From Hyphomicrobiales bacterium (GTDB lineage: Bacteria; Pseudomonadota; Alphaproteobacteria; Rhizobiales; Xanthobacteraceae): a stretch of 64,000 nucleotides of DNA. A model generated the notes under the pieces. That model searched no databases. It saw only the letters and a program-made list of their open reading frames with translations, and was not told where the DNA came from. The DNA is taken from positions 1 to 64,000 of the forward strand of contig JAFKKG010000012.1 in the NCBI GenBank assembly GCA_017305715.1, read 5' to 3'. Positions 31,868-40,854 of the stretch are shown piece by piece. Position 1 is the stretch's first letter. The number at the start of each line of letters is the position of its first letter. The translations under genes were made by a program, and so were the position numbers.

Positions 31868-31947
31868 GCGGATATTTCCCGGCTGATGGTGCTAATTACG
31901 GCCAAGTCGGCCGAAAGTTGCATCCATCCGGCCGGAGGGGCAAGGGG

Positions 31948-32139
31948 TTATTGGCCGCTCGCCAGGCGCCGCAGGCCGGACGCAGTCAGGCCCAGTTCGC
32001 CGAGCCGCCGCACGGCGTAGCCGAGACCGACCAGCCGCTCCCAGTGCAACTGGGGAATCTCGCTTTGTGCCTCGCCCTTGCTGACTTCACGTAGCGAAGC
32101 GAATTCGTCGGCGCTCAGCGCTGGGTGAGGACCGCTCAC
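31948..32139 (-). CDS. Small hypothetical protein, coupled to the transglutaminase gene
   Basis: 63 residues from a GTG at 32139 that overlaps the upstream gene stop (GTGA), beginning MSGPHPALSADEFASLREVS. Compact helical composition ending in LRRLASGQ. It may be a wHTH-like module (LHWERLVGLGYAVRRLGELGLTASGLRRL resembles an archaeal-type or MarR-like winged helix with L-x-x-GL-x-LT). Family not certain. Confidence 0.6.
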   Translation of the reverse strand: MSGPHPALSADEFASLREVSKGEAQSEIPQLHWERLVGLGYAVRRLGELGLTASGLRRLASGQ

Positions 32140-32945
32140 GCTGCAATCTCGTCGGTCCACACCTTGAAGCTCGCCAGATTGTTGGGTCCGAAGGTCTGGG
32201 TGATCGGAACGTCGGAGGCGTCGCGTCCCTGCGCGATCAGGACGCGGCCGATCCGCGGCACATTGTTGCGCGGATCGAACATGTGCCAGCGGCCGCCGAT
32301 ATAGGCTTCGAACCAGCCGGCGAAATCGCCGACGGCCCAGGGCTTGGGCGTGCCGATGTCGCTGAGATACCCCGTGCAATAGCGCGCCGGAATGTTCATG
32401 CAGCGGCAGAACGTGATGGCAAGATGGGCATAGTCGCGGCAGACGCCCTTACCCTCCTGATAGGCTTCCCACGCCGTCTTGGTCACGCGCGCGTGCTCGT
32501 AGCCGAAGGCGATATGGCGGTGGACGAAATCGCAGATCGCCTGCACCCGCGCCCAGCCCGGCGGCGTCTTCTCGAACAATTGCCAGGCGATGTCCGAGAG
32601 CCGGTCGGTCTCGCAATAGCGGCTGCCAAGCAGATAGACCAGGGTGTCCGCAGGCAAATCCTCGACCGCGTGCTGGATCGCGGAGGCAAATGCTGGATCG
32701 GGCAGGCCGGAATCGCGAATGACCCCATCGGCGGCGAGACGTACGCGCCCGGCGGGCGCCACCATGCGGCTGCACCAATTGCCGAACAGGTCGCGATAGG
32801 GCGTGATCTCGACGGCAGGGGTGGTGGTCAGAAAGTCCGGCACGATGACATCGGAGGCGCGCGTGAAATGCGTGCCCAGCACCATGATCATCGGCGTCGG
32901 TTGCGGGAAGTCGTAGAGCATTTCGAATCCGACGCGAAGTTTCAT
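32136..32945 (-). CDS. Transglutaminase-like cysteine peptidase
   Basis: 269 residues. Transglutaminase core with catalytic C169 in GVCRDYAH, H221 in GRWHMFDPR and D224. The N-terminal beta domain (MKLRVGFEMLYDFPQPTPMI) is as in bacterial transglutaminase-like/BTLCP proteins. No signal peptide, so cytosolic. Probably a peptidase or amidase, not a cross-linker. The downstream 63-residue gene overlaps its stop. Confidence 0.85.
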   Translation of the reverse strand: MKLRVGFEMLYDFPQPTPMIMVLGTHFTRASDVIVPDFLTTTPAVEITPYRDLFGNWCSRMVAPAGRVRLAADGVIRDSGLPDPAFASAIQHAVEDLPADTLVYLLGSRYCETDRLSDIAWQLFEKTPPGWARVQAICDFVHRHIAFGYEHARVTKTAWEAYQEGKGVCRDYAHLAITFCRCMNIPARYCTGYLSDIGTPKPWAVGDFAGWFEAYIGGRWHMFDPRNNVPRIGRVLIAQGRDASDVPITQTFGPNNLASFKVWTDEIAA

Positions 32946-33137
32946 TCGAAATACTTTCCTGACTGGAGTGAGCTTGAAATGGCTACGAAGGCGGCGAATA
33001 CAAGGTTTGGCCGCCTTATTCGGTCAAATGAGCGCAGCGACAGAGAAAATGATGGCTAATTGCCGCAAAAGCGCGCACGGTCTGGCAATGTCCCAACAAG
33101 CCGATGGTTCCGTGCGCAGACCGGCCGGTCTGCTGCC

Positions 33138-33404
33138 ATGACGATGCGCTCGCGACGCGAAATCATTCATTTCAGGCACCCGTTCCGCATCAAGGGAATC
33201 GATCGCGAGCTCGCGCCGGGGGCCTACGAAGTCGTCAGCGACGAGGAAATGATCGAAGGCCTTTCGTTTCCGTGCTTCCGGCGTGTCGCTACCATGATCA
33301 TGGTGCCCGCGGCGGCGCCGCACCGGTCTTCGACGGAAATGATCTCGATCAGTTCGGCCGACCTCTGCGAGGCGCGGCGCATCGACGCGAGCGCGCCGAA
33401 GTGA
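33138..33404 (+). CDS. Small conserved hypothetical protein (rhizobial)
   Basis: 88 residues from ATG 33138 (MTMRSRREIIHFRHPFRIKG). An all-beta layout: FRIKGIDRELAPGAYEVVSDEE and then FRRVATMIMVPA. I recall similar sequences in Bradyrhizobium with no function. Its stop overlaps the GTG start of the next gene, so the two are translationally coupled. Confidence 0.7.
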   Translation: MTMRSRREIIHFRHPFRIKGIDRELAPGAYEVVSDEEMIEGLSFPCFRRVATMIMVPAAAPHRSSTEMISISSADLCEARRIDASAPK

Positions 33405-33727
33405 CCGAGATCCCAATCGAGCTCGACAGGCATCGCGGCATGGCGGCGCAGAAGGCAACCGATATCCGCCGCGTACTCGCCGACGTCGAGGCCAACGCGA
33501 AACTGTTGCGCGACAAGCAGAGCGTGGTCGAACTCCAACTGCTGGCGGTGCCCGCGGAGTCCTGGTCCGAAGCGGTGGCCAAGGCACGCTACGTCCTCAA
33601 TCTTTATTCGGCCAGTCTGGCGCCATCGGATTCGCATCACCGCGATCTCGTCGCGGCGGTGCTCGCCGATCTCACCCGGCTCGCCGGGGAGGATCCCTCA
33701 CCCAACGTTCCCGATTCGGCAATCTGA
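33401..33727 (+). CDS. Small helical hypothetical protein
   Basis: 108 residues from a GTG at 33401 overlapping the previous stop (GTGA). All-helical prediction: TDIRRVLADVEANAKLLRDK, AESWSEAVAKARYVLNLYS and LVAAVLADLTRL. Charged and cytosolic. Coupled to the 88-residue protein, so the two may interact. Family not recognised. Confidence 0.65.
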   Translation: MTEIPIELDRHRGMAAQKATDIRRVLADVEANAKLLRDKQSVVELQLLAVPAESWSEAVAKARYVLNLYSASLAPSDSHHRDLVAAVLADLTRLAGEDPSPNVPDSAI

Positions 33728-33781
33728 AGATTTCATCCCGCGCGTTCGACGCAAGATCGACCGGCCAACCGAAAGTACCTG

Positions 33782-33967
33782 ATGCAAAATCTCTCGCCCC
33801 GTCACGTCAAGACAGAAGAATCGCTCCGCCTCGGTGTCGTGTCCGGCTGGTATTCGATCAAGGTCAGCGGTACCTTCGTCTCGGGCCCGCACGATACCGA
33901 AGCCGACTGCCTGCGCAAGATCGCTGAAATCAATCCGCCGCCGGCCAGGAAAAAGGCGATCGGCTGA
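33782..33967 (+). CDS. Small hypothetical protein
   Basis: 61 residues (MQNLSPRHVKTEESLRLGVV). Short beta-rich core (VVSGWYSIKVSGTFVSGPHD) and a helical TEADCLRKIAEINPPPARKK. Soluble. Downstream of the coupled pair and 50 bases ahead of the DUF1488 gene, so probably in the same small-protein cluster. Confidence 0.55.
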   Translation: MQNLSPRHVKTEESLRLGVVSGWYSIKVSGTFVSGPHDTEADCLRKIAEINPPPARKKAIG

Positions 33968-34016
33968 ATGGGCGATGACCATCGCACCGTCGATCCGTTC
34001 GGAGGAGGAAATTCCA

Positions 34017-34295
34017 ATGACCCTCGCACGCGGCAATATCGAAGGCTATGAATTCGACCGCATGGTGCTGAAGTTTTCGATGATGGACGGCGCCAGGGAA
34101 GTTCCCTGCGCCGTCAGCGCCTCGGCGATGGACGAGATGGAACGCGGCGTGCGGACCGCGCCCACCCAACGTGAAGCGCAGTTCGTCCGCTTGCGCGACC
34201 GGATCGAACAATGCGCGTCACGCAAATTCCAGGCGCAGGAGTTCGAGGGCACCCCTCCCGGTCTCATTCTGCGCAGCATCGATTTTCGTAATTGA
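34017..34295 (+). CDS. DUF1488 family protein
   Basis: 92 residues from ATG 34017 with GGAGGAAA upstream. A DUF1488 protein by the pattern GNIEGYEFDRMVLKFSMMDG, EVPCAVSASAMDEM and FVRLRDRIEQCASRKF, ending in GLILRSIDF. Function unknown. Members are common single-domain proteins of alphaproteobacteria. Confidence 0.82.
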   Translation: MTLARGNIEGYEFDRMVLKFSMMDGAREVPCAVSASAMDEMERGVRTAPTQREAQFVRLRDRIEQCASRKFQAQEFEGTPPGLILRSIDFRN

Positions 34296-34487
34296 TGGCC
34301 GCCGCCGTGGCGCGGTGCACCATTGGCGGCGCTGCCGCGAACGCTGGCGTTGACGCTTGCCTCAATTGGCAAGCGCGGGGCGATGCAAATAAAAGCTGAA
34401 ATGGCGGAACACTGCATCCGCAGCGACGTTGCCAACCGATCCCCAAGCGCAGCGGGATCGGCGATCCGCCACAGTCAGCAGTCCCAA

Positions 34488-34769
34488 ATGATCAAATCCA
34501 TCTCAGCCCTGGCGATATTTTCGCTGTTGGGAGCGGCCGTGATCGCCTTGCCGGGCTTTGCGCCTGCCGTGAAAGCCGACGAAGTCGCAGTGCTGGCAAA
34601 GGCTGTGCTCGCTAAGGCTGTGCTCGCCAAGGCAGACCGGCTCGCGAGCCCTCCGGTTGCCGGAAATTGCGGCAACCAGATCTGGCCGAACATTGCGTCG
34701 TCCTGCCTGCGCGATGCGGGATCGGGTGAGGCCGTTCGCGAGGCGCGTCTGGTTACGGCGCGTCGATGA
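34488..34769 (+). CDS. Small secreted protein with VLAKA repeats
   Basis: 93 residues from ATG 34488. A signal peptide (MIKSISALAIFSLLGAAVIA to about 33) is followed by three near-perfect copies of AVLAKA in a row (encoded by tandem 15-18 base repeats near 34590-34640), then a conserved end with CGNQIWPNIASSCLRD, the W-P-x-x-x-x-x-C-L pattern I recall from Rhizobiales secreted peptides. Two cysteines could pair. Ends 7 bases before the receiver gene. Confidence 0.6.
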   Translation: MIKSISALAIFSLLGAAVIALPGFAPAVKADEVAVLAKAVLAKAVLAKADRLASPPVAGNCGNQIWPNIASSCLRDAGSGEAVREARLVTARR

Positions 34770-34776
34770 GCCCTGC

Positions 34777-35163
34777 ATGATGCCTCTGAATCATTCTCGG
34801 CTTCCCCACATTGTGCTCGTCGTTGAAGACGAGATGCTGCTGCGCATGCGCGTCGTGGATATGGTGGAAGACGCTGGCTACGTCCCGGTCGAGGCCGTGG
34901 ACGCGGACGAAGCCATGGCGATACTCCTTTCCCGGTCCGACATCGCGCTGATGCTTACTGACGTTCAGATGCCGGGCAGCATGAACGGGCTGCAACTGGC
35001 GCACGCCGTTCATGAGCGTTGGCCGCCGATCAGGATCATCCTGGCATCCGGACAACTCAAACTGTCCGGGAGCGAGATTCCGCAAAACAGCCGGTTTTTC
35101 GGGAAACCGCTCCAATCCGACGAAATTATCGCGGAAATGCGCGAGATGCTCGGCCGGGCCTGA
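34777..35163 (+). CDS. Single-domain response regulator
   Basis: 128 residues from ATG 34777 (a second ATG is the next codon). Receiver with EDE at 17-19, phospho-acceptor D62 in MLTDVQMPGSMNG, and K110 in FFGKPLQ. No output domain. It is followed in the same direction by an HWE kinase, 110 bases downstream, so they probably form a two-component pair. Similar receivers are common beside HWE kinases in Rhizobiales. Confidence 0.85.
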   Translation: MMPLNHSRLPHIVLVVEDEMLLRMRVVDMVEDAGYVPVEAVDADEAMAILLSRSDIALMLTDVQMPGSMNGLQLAHAVHERWPPIRIILASGQLKLSGSEIPQNSRFFGKPLQSDEIIAEMREMLGRA

Positions 35164-35273
35164 AATCGGCGGGATCGGGAAGACCGATCGCTTCCGCATT
35201 CTGAAAGGCGGATTGCCGGAATAGTGACGAAAAGAAACGTCCGGAACCGGACAGATAGTGGTATTCGTTGACG

Positions 35274-36047
35274 ATGCTCAAAACCGATCATGGTCGGGAC
35301 GCCTCTCTCGAGGTGTCCGATCCGACGTCACCGCAAGAGGTCTTGGCGGCGGAGAATGTCAGTCTGCGGTTGCTGCTGACACAGGCGAAGCTGAGTGCCG
35401 AGACGTTGCTGGCGCAGGCCGGCATCGAGGCCAGGGAGCGCGACGCCGCCGACAAGCTGCAGAAACTCATCCTCGAAGAACTTCATCACCGCATCAAGAA
35501 TACGCTGGCAACCGTGGGCGCCATTGCGTCGCAAAGTCTTCGCAGCGCGCCGAGCACGCAGCACGCGCAGCACGCGATCGAGGGCCGCCTGCAGGCGCTT
35601 GGCCGGGCACATGATCTGCTGTTGCTGGCGCGGTGGACCGGTGCGGATCTGCGAAAGATCGTCCATGGTGCGACCGAGCCGTTCGACAATCCGGATAAAC
35701 CCCGTTTTTCCATTGTCGGGCCCGATGTGCAGACCGCATCAGGGGCGGTCATTGCGATTGCGATGACGCTGAACGAGCTCTGCACCAACACCACGAAATT
35801 CGGCGCGCTGTCGGTGCCCGCCGGTCATGTGGCGATCAGTTGGGCCGTGGATTCGCCGGGATCGCGGCTGCATTTTACCTGGAAGGAACAGGGTGGTCCG
35901 CCGGTCGTGGCCCCGACGCGCCAGAGTTTTGGCACGCGCTTGATCGAGACGCTTGGGCGACAGCTCAAAGGCATTGTCAAGCTGACCTATGAGCCGAGCG
36001 GCTTCGTCTATTTCCTCGATATTCCCTTGCTCTCGCTCGAGTCGTGA
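35274..36047 (+). CDS. HWE-family sensor histidine kinase, no visible sensor domain
   Basis: 257 residues from ATG 35274 (a TTG two codons upstream is possible). A short coiled coil (about 25-68) leads the HisKA_2/HWE dimerisation motif EELHHRIKNTLATVGAIASQ with phospho-His H72, then the ATPase N-box LNELCTNTTKFGALS and the C-terminal WKEQGGPPV and FGTRLIE motifs typical of HWE kinases. There is no PAS, GAF or transmembrane segment. Input must come from the coiled coil or a partner protein. Confidence 0.85.
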   Translation: MLKTDHGRDASLEVSDPTSPQEVLAAENVSLRLLLTQAKLSAETLLAQAGIEARERDAADKLQKLILEELHHRIKNTLATVGAIASQSLRSAPSTQHAQHAIEGRLQALGRAHDLLLLARWTGADLRKIVHGATEPFDNPDKPRFSIVGPDVQTASGAVIAIAMTLNELCTNTTKFGALSVPAGHVAISWAVDSPGSRLHFTWKEQGGPPVVAPTRQSFGTRLIETLGRQLKGIVKLTYEPSGFVYFLDIPLLSLES

Positions 36048-36097
36048 GCGACCCAGTTTCGAGTCGCATCACCATGTCCCTGCTGCGATCATGCGCA

Positions 36098-37687
36098 TCA
36101 GGCTTGCGCGACCGCCTCGCTCCAGGGCTGGAACGGCTCGACCGCACCGCTGTTGGTGTCGCCGTCGCGCAGCACCACGCTCGGGCAGGCGAATTTCATC
36201 GGCATGGTCTGGATCCGCGCTTCCTCGTAATCGAACTGCGCGCGCAAGCTTTCCCGCGCCGCCGCCGGCAGGCGGACGTCGCCGATCACGACCGCGCCTT
36301 CACTGGCGTCGATCCGCGGCTGATGGATCGCGGCATCCAGATCCATGCCGTAATCCATCACGAACGACAAAAGCTGCGTCACCGCGGGCAGGATGCGGCG
36401 ACCGCCGGAGGCGCCGATGGCAGCGCGGCGACCGTCGGCGGCCTGCGCCAGTACCGGCGTGTAGTTGGTCAGGCAGCGCTTGCCCGGCGCCAGTGAATTC
36501 GGCGTGCCCGGCGTCGGGTCGAACCACATGATGCCGTTGTTCATGGTGATGCCGGTTTGCGGGCAGACGAATCGGGAGCCGAACGACGAGAGCAGGGTTT
36601 GCGTTACCGCCGCCATGTTGCCGTCGCGGTCGACGGCCGAGAAATGCGTGGTGCAGGCCGGCGCCAGCGCCTCAGCGCCGAGTGCGCGCCTGCCGTCGGC
36701 GTCGCCCATGTCCTTCAGGCGTTCGCGGTAGGCGGTCTGTAGCGCTTCGGCATAGGCGGTGTAAGCCGCCGCATTCGGTCCGCCTTTCGCAGGCGTCAGG
36801 TTCTGCTGCAGCAAGCCCAGCGCCCGTGTCAGCGTCGGTCCGGCGGTGAGTTCCGGCGTCGCAAACACCTTGCCGCCGCGATAGGGGATCGCCAGCGGCT
36901 CACGCAGATACGCCTTGAACGGCATCAAATCCTCGACCGACAGCGCGCCGCCGGCGGATCGTATGTCGGCGGCGAGGCTGCGCGCGAGATCGCCTTGGTA
37001 GAAATCGCGCGGGCCTTGCGCGGCCAGATGCGCCATCGTGGCTTTCAGCCGGTCCTGCGGCAGGCGCACCTGGGTCTTGATCCCCCATGCCGCGTTCGGC
37101 GGCAGGCCATCCTGCAAATAGGCCGTGGCGCTGGCGGGATAACGCCGCAGATCGGCGGCCGCGCTCGCGACCATCAGCGTGGTCCACCAGTCTACCGCGA
37201 GGCCGTCGCCGGCGAGCGCGACGCTCGGCGCCAGCAATTCCTGCCATGGCATTCTGGCGTGACGGCGATGCGCTTCCTCCATGCCGGCGACCACGCCGGG
37301 CACCGCGATCGCGCCGGGACCATGGATGTTGCGGTCGTCCTTGACCCGCGCCCACGGAAACAGGTCGGAGGCCGCACCGCCGCTCAGCGGATAATCCTCA
37401 ACGCGAAGGCTGAGCGGCGCGCGCATGCCGTAGTCGATCACCTCATAGCGGTTTTCGCGGGCGCGGTAGAGCACCATCGCGCCGCCGCCGCCGAGCCCGC
37501 TCATCCAGGGCTCCAGCACACCCAGCGCAAAGGTCGTCGCGATCACGGCATCGACGCAGTCACCGCCCGCCGCCAGCACCTCGGCGCCGACGGCCGCGGC
37601 CTTGCCCGATTGCGCGGCGACGATGCCGCCCCTGGAAGTCACCGCGGGCTTGCGGATCTGCTGGGTGTCGGTGAACTGGTCGCGCAT
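36098..37687 (-). CDS. Gamma-glutamyltransferase family protein
   Basis: 529 residues. An Ntn-hydrolase of the GGT family: autoprocessing and catalytic Thr at T346 in CTTHFSAVDRDGNM, plus WMSGLGGGGAMVLY and GSRFVCPQTGITMNNGIMWF. No signal peptide is seen, so probably cytosolic, unlike the secreted E. coli enzyme. Could cleave gamma-glutamyl amides or act on another acylated substrate. Convergent with the HWE kinase and 52 bases from the enoyl-CoA hydratase gene. Confidence 0.86.
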   Translation of the reverse strand: MRDQFTDTQQIRKPAVTSRGGIVAAQSGKAAAVGAEVLAAGGDCVDAVIATTFALGVLEPWMSGLGGGGAMVLYRARENRYEVIDYGMRAPLSLRVEDYPLSGGAASDLFPWARVKDDRNIHGPGAIAVPGVVAGMEEAHRRHARMPWQELLAPSVALAGDGLAVDWWTTLMVASAAADLRRYPASATAYLQDGLPPNAAWGIKTQVRLPQDRLKATMAHLAAQGPRDFYQGDLARSLAADIRSAGGALSVEDLMPFKAYLREPLAIPYRGGKVFATPELTAGPTLTRALGLLQQNLTPAKGGPNAAAYTAYAEALQTAYRERLKDMGDADGRRALGAEALAPACTTHFSAVDRDGNMAAVTQTLLSSFGSRFVCPQTGITMNNGIMWFDPTPGTPNSLAPGKRCLTNYTPVLAQAADGRRAAIGASGGRRILPAVTQLLSFVMDYGMDLDAAIHQPRIDASEGAVVIGDVRLPAAARESLRAQFDYEEARIQTMPMKFACPSVVLRDGDTNSGAVEPFQPWSEAVAQA

Positions 37688-37739
37688 GCTGTTGCCCTTA
37701 CTATTCGTCGTTTGCGTTGATTGTCACAGATCGCGGCGG

Positions 37740-38585
37740 CTATTTCCACCAGGGATACTGGCTCGGCATGTCCTCGGATACTTTCCCCGGAAATGCCGGT
37801 GGCCGCTTTTCGAGGAAAGCCTTGACGCCTTCGCGGACATCGGCGTGGCCGCCGCGCTCGATCGACATCGGCTTGTCGATGCCAAGCAGGTCGAAAGGGG
37901 CTGGCGCGCCGGAGAAGCGCCACAGCATCTGCCGCGTCAAGGCGACCGAAACCGCGGATGTCTGTTCGGTCATTTCGCGCGCGATTTCTTTTGCCCGCGC
38001 CAATAATTCCGCGGGATCGACGACGTCACTGACAAGGCCGCCTTGCCGCGCTTCATCGGCATCGAACGTCCTTCCCGACAGGCACCAGCGCAGGGCCTGC
38101 GGCAGCCCGACGAGTTTCGGCAGGAACCAGGCGCTGCCAGCTTCCGGAACGAGGCCGCGGCGCGCAAAGATGAACCCGATCTTTGCGCCTTTTGCGGCAA
38201 TCCTGACGTCCATCGGCAAGGTCATCGTGATGCCGACACCCACCGCTGGACCGTTGATCGCCGCGATCGAAGGCTTGCGGCAATTGAAGATGGCCTCGAC
38301 AAACCGGCCGCCACCGGGGTTCGGGCCGGCAAATACGCCGGCGCCATGACTGCCGGACGTGTCGAAACTCGCCGCGCCGCCGGAGACGTCGGCACCAGCG
38401 CTGAACGCACGGCCGGCGCCGGTGACGATGACGGCGCGGACGTTGTCGTCGACATCGGCGCGCTCAAAGGCACCGGCGATTTCGGCGCCCATCTGGCCGG
38501 TATATGCGTTGAGCCTGTCCGGCCGGTTGAGGGTGACGATCATGAGCGCACCGTCGACCTCGCAAGTGATGTGCTGGTAATTCAT
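37740..38585 (-). CDS. Enoyl-CoA hydratase/isomerase family protein
   Basis: 281 residues from ATG 38585 (MNYQHITCEVDGALMIVTLN). Crotonase fold with oxyanion loop GRAFSAGADVSGG and a second Gly-rich turn PAVGVGITMTLPMDVRIA, and the catalytic acid E in LVPEAGSAWF. Acts on acyl-CoA. The next gene upstream on the strand, a VOC protein, starts 28 bases away, so they may be cotranscribed. Substrate unknown. Confidence 0.88.
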   Translation of the reverse strand: MNYQHITCEVDGALMIVTLNRPDRLNAYTGQMGAEIAGAFERADVDDNVRAVIVTGAGRAFSAGADVSGGAASFDTSGSHGAGVFAGPNPGGGRFVEAIFNCRKPSIAAINGPAVGVGITMTLPMDVRIAAKGAKIGFIFARRGLVPEAGSAWFLPKLVGLPQALRWCLSGRTFDADEARQGGLVSDVVDPAELLARAKEIAREMTEQTSAVSVALTRQMLWRFSGAPAPFDLLGIDKPMSIERGGHADVREGVKAFLEKRPPAFPGKVSEDMPSQYPWWK

Positions 38586-38612
38586 GGCCGTCTCCGACTG
38601 CTTGCGTTTCAA

Positions 38613-39014
38613 CTATGCCAGACAAAACAGGCAGAGCTTGTTGCCGGTAGGGTCGCGCAGATATGCGGCGTAAAAACCCTTCTCTTCTTCCGGCGGCCGG
38701 AAGCCAGGTTCGCCCTCGTCGGTGCCGCCATTCCGGATGCCGCCGGCATAGGCGGCCTGGATCTCGCCGGGCGTCTTGCCCTGGTAGGCGATCATGATGC
38801 CGTTGCCGGCGCGCGCTTCCTTGCCGTCATGCGGTGGGCAGATCGAGGTGTGACAATCCATGATGCTCTTCCCGGGGCCGATCACGCCGTAGCCGATCCA
38901 GCCGTCGTTTTCGAGCTTGCGCTCGCTGCCGAGCGCGCCGAACACCGCGTCGTAAAAAGCGCCGGATTTCCCGCCGTCAATCGCGCCGATGGTGACAAAG
39001 CCGATCTTGCTCAT
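38613..39014 (-). CDS. VOC/glyoxalase family protein
   Basis: 133 residues from ATG 39014 (MSKIGFVTIGAIDGGKSGAF). A vicinal-oxygen-chelate fold: AFYDAVFGALG, GNGIMIAYQG and the last strand YLRDPTGNKLCLF. Metal residues are not obvious, as in many small VOC members. Encoded 28 bases upstream of the enoyl-CoA hydratase in the same direction. Substrate unknown. Confidence 0.8.
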   Translation of the reverse strand: MSKIGFVTIGAIDGGKSGAFYDAVFGALGSERKLENDGWIGYGVIGPGKSIMDCHTSICPPHDGKEARAGNGIMIAYQGKTPGEIQAAYAGGIRNGGTDEGEPGFRPPEEEKGFYAAYLRDPTGNKLCLFCLA

Positions 39015-39180
39015 GGTCCGCTTGCCTCGCTCAGGGGCTTTGGCTGCTTTCAAACAATGTTTTACCGCCGGTTGCGATCCAGGCCCCGGCATCCTGACGC
39101 AAGTGCATTGCCGCGGATGTTTGCTATAGTGAACCACAAAGCGCCGTCATTGCCAAAAAGAACAAGCCGCGGAGTGAAGC

Positions 39181-40854
39181 ATGACCGAGGGGACCAAATC
39201 GCATTACGAAGTGATCGTGATCGGCGCGGGCGTCGCCGGCATCTACCAGATCAAGCGGCTGGCCGATCTCGGGGTGGATGCCACGGTGCTGGACGGCTCC
39301 CCCGATCTCGGCGGGACCTGGTATCGCAACCGCTATCCGGGCGCGCGCTTCGACTCGGAGAGCTACACCTACGGTTATTCCTTCTCGCGGGAATTGCTCG
39401 ACGAGTGGCACTGGAAGGAACGGTTTTCCGGGCAGCCCGAAAACCTGCGCTATCTCAACCATGTCACCGACAAATTCGGCCTGCGCAAATACATGCAGTT
39501 CAACGCCAGGGTTCTGGCGGCGCAGTTCGATGAAGCCCAGTGCATCTGGCGGCTCAGCATCGATGACGGCCGCGAACTGACCTGCCGGTTCGTGATCCTG
39601 GCGATCGGGCTGCTCTCGACGCCGACATTGCCGCGCCTGCAAGGCATGGACAGCTTCAAGGGCCGCTCGTTCCACACCTTCTACTGGCCGCACGAGCCGG
39701 TCGAGATGGCGGGCAAGAAGGTTGCGATCATCGGCACCGGCGCCACCGCCATTCAGATCATCGGCGAGATCGCCGACAAGGTCGGCGAACTCACCGTGTT
39801 CCAGCGCCGGCCGAACTGGGCCGCGCCGCTCAACAACGGACCGATCTCGGACGAGGAGATGGCCGACATCCGGTCGCGCTATGACGACATCTTCGCGGCA
39901 TGCGCCCGCAGCCCCGGCGGCTTCGAGCATGAACCGGACCGGCGCGGATTCTATGAGGTGACGCGCGAGGAGCGGCTGGCGCTGTGGGACAGGCTGTACG
40001 ACGAGCCAGGGTTCGGGATCTGGCTCAGCAATTTCCGCGAAATCTTCACCGATGAGGCCGCCAACGCCGAGTTCTCCGCCTACATCGCCGACCGCATCCG
40101 CCGGCGCGTCAAGGACCCGGTCACCGCGGAGAAACTGATCCCGAAAGACCATGGCTTCGGCGTGCAGCGGGTGCCGCTGGAGACGCATTACTACGAGGCC
40201 TATAACCGCGACAACGTCCACCTCGTCGACATCAACGAGACGCCGCTCGAACGCGTCACGGAGAACGGCTTGCGCACGTCCGTGCGGGACTATGATTTCG
40301 ACATCATCATCTACTCCACCGGCTTCGACGCCATCACCGGCGCGTACGACCAGATCGACATCACCGGCATCGGCGGGCAGAAACTATGCGACAAATGGCA
40401 CGACGGCCCGGCGACCTTCCTCGGCATGCTGGTGCACGGCTTCCCGAACCTGCTGATGCCGACGGGGCCGCAGAGCGGTTCGGCCTCGACCAATTTTCCG
40501 CGCGGCATCGAGACCGGCGTCAACTGGTGCATGGGTTTGCTCGAGTACATGTGGGAGCGCGGTTACACCAGCGCCGATCCCACTTTGGCGGCGCAGGAGC
40601 GCTGGAGCGCCCATGTGAAAAAGATGTACGCCATCATGCTGATGCGCAACGCCAAGTCGTGGTTCACCGGCTACAACTCCAACGTTCCCGGCCACGAACA
40701 CGGCAAGGTCCGCTATTTCGTCTATAATGGCGGCACGCCGAAATACGTCTCCGCCATCAACGATGCCGTCGCCAGGGGGTACGAGGACATCGTCTTTACG
40801 TCCGGCGCGCGGCCGTCGGTGCGGCCAAAGGTCAGATCGAGCGCTGCGGAGTAA
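39181..40854 (+). CDS. Baeyer-Villiger monooxygenase (flavin-containing)
   Basis: 557 residues. N-terminal FAD Rossmann motif IGAGVAGI (about 14-21), then the Baeyer-Villiger fingerprint FKGRSFHTFYWPHE (F-x-G-x3-H-x3-W-P/D), a second dinucleotide motif IGTGATAIQI for NADPH, and a late ATG-type segment YSTGFDAITG. Inserts oxygen next to a ketone, giving an ester or lactone. Convergent with a cytochrome P450 whose gene overlaps its last 23 bases. Probably part of a catabolic route for a cyclic or aromatic ketone, by context only. Confidence 0.92.
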   Translation: MTEGTKSHYEVIVIGAGVAGIYQIKRLADLGVDATVLDGSPDLGGTWYRNRYPGARFDSESYTYGYSFSRELLDEWHWKERFSGQPENLRYLNHVTDKFGLRKYMQFNARVLAAQFDEAQCIWRLSIDDGRELTCRFVILAIGLLSTPTLPRLQGMDSFKGRSFHTFYWPHEPVEMAGKKVAIIGTGATAIQIIGEIADKVGELTVFQRRPNWAAPLNNGPISDEEMADIRSRYDDIFAACARSPGGFEHEPDRRGFYEVTREERLALWDRLYDEPGFGIWLSNFREIFTDEAANAEFSAYIADRIRRRVKDPVTAEKLIPKDHGFGVQRVPLETHYYEAYNRDNVHLVDINETPLERVTENGLRTSVRDYDFDIIIYSTGFDAITGAYDQIDITGIGGQKLCDKWHDGPATFLGMLVHGFPNLLMPTGPQSGSASTNFPRGIETGVNWCMGLLEYMWERGYTSADPTLAAQERWSAHVKKMYAIMLMRNAKSWFTGYNSNVPGHEHGKVRYFVYNGGTPKYVSAINDAVARGYEDIVFTSGARPSVRPKVRSSAAE

